Position numbers and translations under genes: made by a program. A stretch of DNA of 34,877 bases from Prevotella sp. UBA2725 (GTDB lineage Bacteria > Bacteroidota > Bacteroidia > Bacteroidales > Bacteroidaceae): assembly GCA_002353825.1 (NCBI GenBank), contig DEKJ01000022.1, positions 353 through 35,229 of the forward strand, given 5' to 3'. Shown here in pieces: positions 31,809-34,877 of the stretch. Every line of letters starts with the position of its first letter. Within the stretch, counting starts at the first letter, position 1. The notes below the pieces were generated by a model, which did no database searches, was not told the DNA's origin, and saw only the letters and a program-made list of their open reading frames with translations.

Positions 31809-34664
31809 ATGATGGACAAACAAGAATATATTGAGATAAAAGGAGCGAGGGTCAATAACCTCAAGAACATCAGCTTGAAGTTGCCCCGCGATAAGTTTAT
31901 TGTGATGACGGGCGTTTCTGGTTCGGGTAAATCGAGCCTTGCCTTCGATACTCTTTATGCCGAAGGTCAGCGCCGCTACGTGGAGAGCCTCTCATCCTAT
32001 GCCCGCCAGTTCCTCGGTCGTATGAAGAAACCGGAGTGCGACTATATCAAAGGTCTGCCACCCGCTATCGCCATCGAGCAGAAAGTGGCGGCGCGTAACC
32101 CGCGCTCTACCCTTGGCACCTCTACGGAGATCTACGAGTATCTGCGCCTGCTCTATGCGCGTATCGGCAGGACCTATTCGCCGATCAGCGGGCAGGAGGT
32201 GACGAAAGATACACCGCAGAATGTCGTCGATAAGGTGCTGTCTCTTGCTGAGGGCACTAAGGTGATGATCGTTGCTCCCGTGACGCCTACCGAGGGCCGC
32301 ACCCTTCAGCAGCAGCTTGAGACTTATCTGCGGGAGGGTTATACGCGCATCCTTGTGAACAATGAAGTTGTGCGACTTGAGAATCTCTTGGAGGATGATA
32401 CTGCAAAAGATTCGGATAATACAATATTTCTCATCATTGACCGTCTGAGTGTCTCCAAGGAGAAAGACGTGGTATCGCGTATCACTGACTCTGTGGAGAC
32501 GGCCATGTATGAAGGTCATGGTGCCTGCCGCATCGTGATGGTTCCTTCCAATGTCAGTTTCGATTTCTCTTCCCGCTTCGAGGCCGATGGCATCACGTTT
32601 GAGGAGCCCAACGACAATATGTTCTCGTTCAACTCTCCCGCCGGAGCCTGTCCTACGTGTGAGGGCTTCGGCAGTGTCATCGGTATCGATGAGCGTCTCG
32701 TTATCCCCAACAGCTCCTTGTCGGTCTACGACGGTTGTGTGCAGTGCTGGCATGGTGAGAAGATGAAAGAGTGGCAGGAAGCTTTCTGCCGTATAGCCAA
32801 GGAGTTCGACTTCCCGATCTTCACGCCTTATTATGACCTCACGCGCAAGCAGAAGGATCAGCTGTGGCATGGCTTCCCCGGCGACCGTGATTCGAAGGGT
32901 AAGCTGAAGCACAGTGCTGTCTGCATCGACGCCTTCTTCGAGATGGTGAAGGAGAACCAGTACAAGATCCAGTACCGGGTCATGATGAGTCGCTACCGTG
33001 GCAAGACGGTGTGCCCGGAGTGTCATGGTACCCGTCTGAGGAAGGAAGCAACATGGGTGAAGATCAATGACCGCGCCATCACCGACCTTGTGGAGATGCC
33101 GGTCGACAAGCTCAAGCAGTGGTTCGACGACCTCACGCTTACGGAGCATGAAGAGCAGATCGCCCGCCGATTGCTCACCGAGATACGTTCGCGTCTTGGG
33201 TTCCTCGTGGAGGTGGGTCTTGGCTATCTTACGCTCGGGCGTCGAGCCAGCACACTCTCCGGTGGTGAGAGTCAGCGTGCACGCCTGACGACATCTTTGG
33301 GCTCCCCGCTTGTGGGTTCACTCTATATCCTCGATGAGCCGAGTATCGGATTGCACAGTCGCGATACCGACCGACTCATCCATGTGCTCCGTGAGCTGCA
33401 GCATGAGGGCAACACCGTGGTCGTTGTGGAGCACGACGAGGAAGTGATGCGCTCTGCCGACTGGCTCGTGGACATCGGCCCCGATGCAGGCCGCAATGGT
33501 GGTGAGATCGTATGTAGCATGACGCCCCATCCCGATCCCAACTCGAAAGAAACAGCCAAGCAGTTCTGGACCGACGCCGTGAAGAAGTTCCCACGGAGCT
33601 ATACGGTGAAATATCTTGCCGGTGAGGAGCAGATCCCTGTACCACAGTCGCGTCGCCAGTGGAACCTCAGCATCCTGCTCAAGGGTTGTCGCATGAACAA
33701 CCTCAAGGGTGTCGACGCCCGCTTCCCGCTCAATGTGCTCACAGCCGTGACCGGTGTCTCAGGCTCGGGTAAGTCGAGCCTCGTCAAAGGCATCCTTTAT
33801 CCGGCTCTCAAGCGCCGACTCAATGAGGTCGCTGACCAGCCGGGTGAATATTCGTCGATGGAAGGCGACTGGACGAAGGTGCGGCACGTGGAGTTCGTTG
33901 ATCAGAATCCTATTGGCAAGAGTACACGTTCCAATCCCGCTACCTATCTGAAGGCATACGATGCTATCCGTCAGGTCTTTGCCGACCAGCCCCTCGCCAA
34001 GCAGATGGGCTTCACGCCCCAGTATTTCTCGTTCAATGCTGATGGCGGACGCTGCGAGGAGTGTAAGGGAGCTGGTGTCATTACCGTCGAGATGCAGTTC
34101 ATGGCAGACCTTACGCTGACGTGTGAGGCATGTCATGGCAAGCGCTTCAAGAAAGAGATTCTCGACGTGCAGTATCATGGCAAGAATATTGACGATGTGC
34201 TCAACATGACCGTCGATGAGGCCATCGAGTTCTTTTCACAGTATAATGAGAAGACGGTTGTGAGTCGCTTGTTGCCGTTGCAGAACGTGGGACTGGGTTA
34301 TATCCAGCTTGGTCAGAACTCTTCTACACTCTCGGGTGGTGAGAACCAGCGTGTGAAGCTTGCTTATTTCATTGGTCAGGAGAAGCAGGATCCGACGTTG
34401 TTCATCTTCGATGAGCCTACGACAGGTCTCCATTTCCATGACATCGCCAAGCTTCTCGATGCTTTCAACCAGCTCATCGAGCGTGGTCATACCGTGATCG
34501 TCATTGAGCATAACCTCGAAGTGGTGAAGAATGCCGACTGGGTCATCGACCTCGGTCCCGATGGTGGTAATGCCGGTGGTCGCATCGTGGCGGAAGGCAC
34601 ACCCGAGGATATCGCGAAGAGCAAGGACAGCATCACGGGGAGATATCTGAAGGAGAAACTGTAG
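31809..34664 (+). CDS. uvrA: UvrABC excinuclease subunit A
   Basis: The damage-recognition ATPase of nucleotide excision repair, working as a dimer with UvrB and UvrC. At 951 aa it is a full-length class I UvrA. Seen: two ATPase halves with Walker A GVSGSGKSSL (K41 in the first, repeated near residue 650 in the second), the ABC signatures TLSGGESQRARL and TLSGGENQRVKL, and Walker B IFDEPTTGLH late in the second half. Zinc-finger cysteines lie near 281 (CPTCEGFG), 402 (CPECHGTR), 749 (CEECKGAG) and 773 (CEACHGKR). Start MMDKQEYIEIKGA at 31809; ATG 31812 is an alternative, and the upstream TTG lies in the promoter. A damage-inducible operator was not seen. Confidence 0.97.
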   Translation: MMDKQEYIEIKGARVNNLKNISLKLPRDKFIVMTGVSGSGKSSLAFDTLYAEGQRRYVESLSSYARQFLGRMKKPECDYIKGLPPAIAIEQKVAARNPRSTLGTSTEIYEYLRLLYARIGRTYSPISGQEVTKDTPQNVVDKVLSLAEGTKVMIVAPVTPTEGRTLQQQLETYLREGYTRILVNNEVVRLENLLEDDTAKDSDNTIFLIIDRLSVSKEKDVVSRITDSVETAMYEGHGACRIVMVPSNVSFDFSSRFEADGITFEEPNDNMFSFNSPAGACPTCEGFGSVIGIDERLVIPNSSLSVYDGCVQCWHGEKMKEWQEAFCRIAKEFDFPIFTPYYDLTRKQKDQLWHGFPGDRDSKGKLKHSAVCIDAFFEMVKENQYKIQYRVMMSRYRGKTVCPECHGTRLRKEATWVKINDRAITDLVEMPVDKLKQWFDDLTLTEHEEQIARRLLTEIRSRLGFLVEVGLGYLTLGRRASTLSGGESQRARLTTSLGSPLVGSLYILDEPSIGLHSRDTDRLIHVLRELQHEGNTVVVVEHDEEVMRSADWLVDIGPDAGRNGGEIVCSMTPHPDPNSKETAKQFWTDAVKKFPRSYTVKYLAGEEQIPVPQSRRQWNLSILLKGCRMNNLKGVDARFPLNVLTAVTGVSGSGKSSLVKGILYPALKRRLNEVADQPGEYSSMEGDWTKVRHVEFVDQNPIGKSTRSNPATYLKAYDAIRQVFADQPLAKQMGFTPQYFSFNADGGRCEECKGAGVITVEMQFMADLTLTCEACHGKRFKKEILDVQYHGKNIDDVLNMTVDEAIEFFSQYNEKTVVSRLLPLQNVGLGYIQLGQNSSTLSGGENQRVKLAYFIGQEKQDPTLFIFDEPTTGLHFHDIAKLLDAFNQLIERGHTVIVIEHNLEVVKNADWVIDLGPDGGNAGGRIVAEGTPEDIAKSKDSITGRYLKEKL

Positions 34665-34712
34665 CTTGCCCACATGTGATCTGTCTTCACACGGATTTTT
34701 TCTCACACTTTT

Positions 34713-34877
34713 CTCACACGGATTTTAAAGATCTTAAAGATTGTTACGCCGCTTTGCGGCTACACGTACCGTTTCATCACCGCGTAGCGAATAGCGTAGC
34801 CATCTTTTGAATCTTTAGGATCCGTGTGAAAAATAAAGTAGGTTCCGTGTGAAAAATAAAGTAAGATCCGTGTGGAA
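34713..34877. repeat. Long-armed palindromic element, copy C, ending in a 23-bp tandem repeat
   Basis: The left arm CTCACACGGATTTTAAAGAT begins at 34713, and the right arm GAATCTTTAGGATCCGTGTG ends near 34828. Between them lie GCTACACG, GCGTAGCGAATAGCGTAGCC and other hairpin pieces like those of copies A and B. Beyond the right arm, CCGTGTGAAAAATAAAGTA recurs with period 23 (units starting at 34821, 34844 and 34867), running to the window end, so the element may extend further. A half-arm (CTTCACACGGATTTTTTCTC) also precedes it. Confidence 0.85.

Noticed and set aside
32551..32766. Minus- and plus-strand frames within uvrA, such as 31992-33149 on the minus strand
   Set aside because: uvrA has both ABC signatures, both Walker A motifs and its zinc cysteines; the opposite frames have none.

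Overview
This window reads as a chromosomal segment of a Bacteroidales bacterium, most likely Prevotella or a close Prevotellaceae relative. The main evidence is promoter style: many genes carry the Bacteroidetes -7 element TAnnTTTG, several with a TTTG or TTG -33 element 19-21 bases upstream. Clear Shine-Dalgarno sites are lacking. Family content agrees: a DUF4301 protein, GldE- and GldB-like proteins beside ssb, a giant two-component sensor with a TPR-like periplasmic region, and SBF transport. I see no phage, plasmid, transposase or CRISPR array. The gene content is mostly core, and the unusual material lies between the genes.

Layout. 1-5.2 kb (minus): nifJ and an AAA-type ATPase. 5.4-6.5 kb (plus): an ATP-grasp-like protein, divergent from the ATPase. 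6.6-14.2 kb (minus): a helix-hairpin-helix protein, dedA, a TPR protein, glnS and mltG, with a candidate plus-strand small RNA between glnS and mltG. 14.5-15.6 kb: a HAD phosphatase and rpiB, convergent and sharing one hairpin. 15.8-19.7 kb (minus): a zinc-ribbon membrane protein, a GH25 lysozyme, two small membrane proteins (one only 55 aa) and GDP-fucose synthase. 19.9-25.9 kb (plus): a DUF4301 protein, a Gly-Leu-Leu-Gly tRNA array with a consensus promoter, a conserved 183-aa protein, ssb, gldE, a phosphopantetheinyl transferase and a gldB-like lipoprotein. 25.9-31.7 kb (minus): a membrane protein, a response regulator, a very large sensor kinase and an SBF transporter. 31.8-34.7 kb (plus): uvrA.

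Three points deserve attention. First, the 1145-aa sensor appears to be two membrane sensor kinases fused head to tail: the first half keeps the ATP-binding motifs but has no visible phospho-acceptor histidine, and the second half keeps a histidine box but a degraded ATPase. Its response regulator starts three bases after it. Second, a promoter followed by a perfect 14-bp terminator hairpin with a U8 tract (12964-13094) points against both flanking genes and predicts a roughly 97-nt RNA. Third, two families of palindromic intergenic elements recur: one with arms reading CTCACACGGATCTTAAAGAT (three copies), and a GC-rich one abutting stop codons within 0-2 bases (three copies).

Start-site caution. 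Five TTG codons in this window lie inside or at the edge of promoter -7 boxes or just upstream of better ATGs, and would give wrong N-termini. Three other genes (gldE, gldB-like, the giant kinase) do appear to use TTG.
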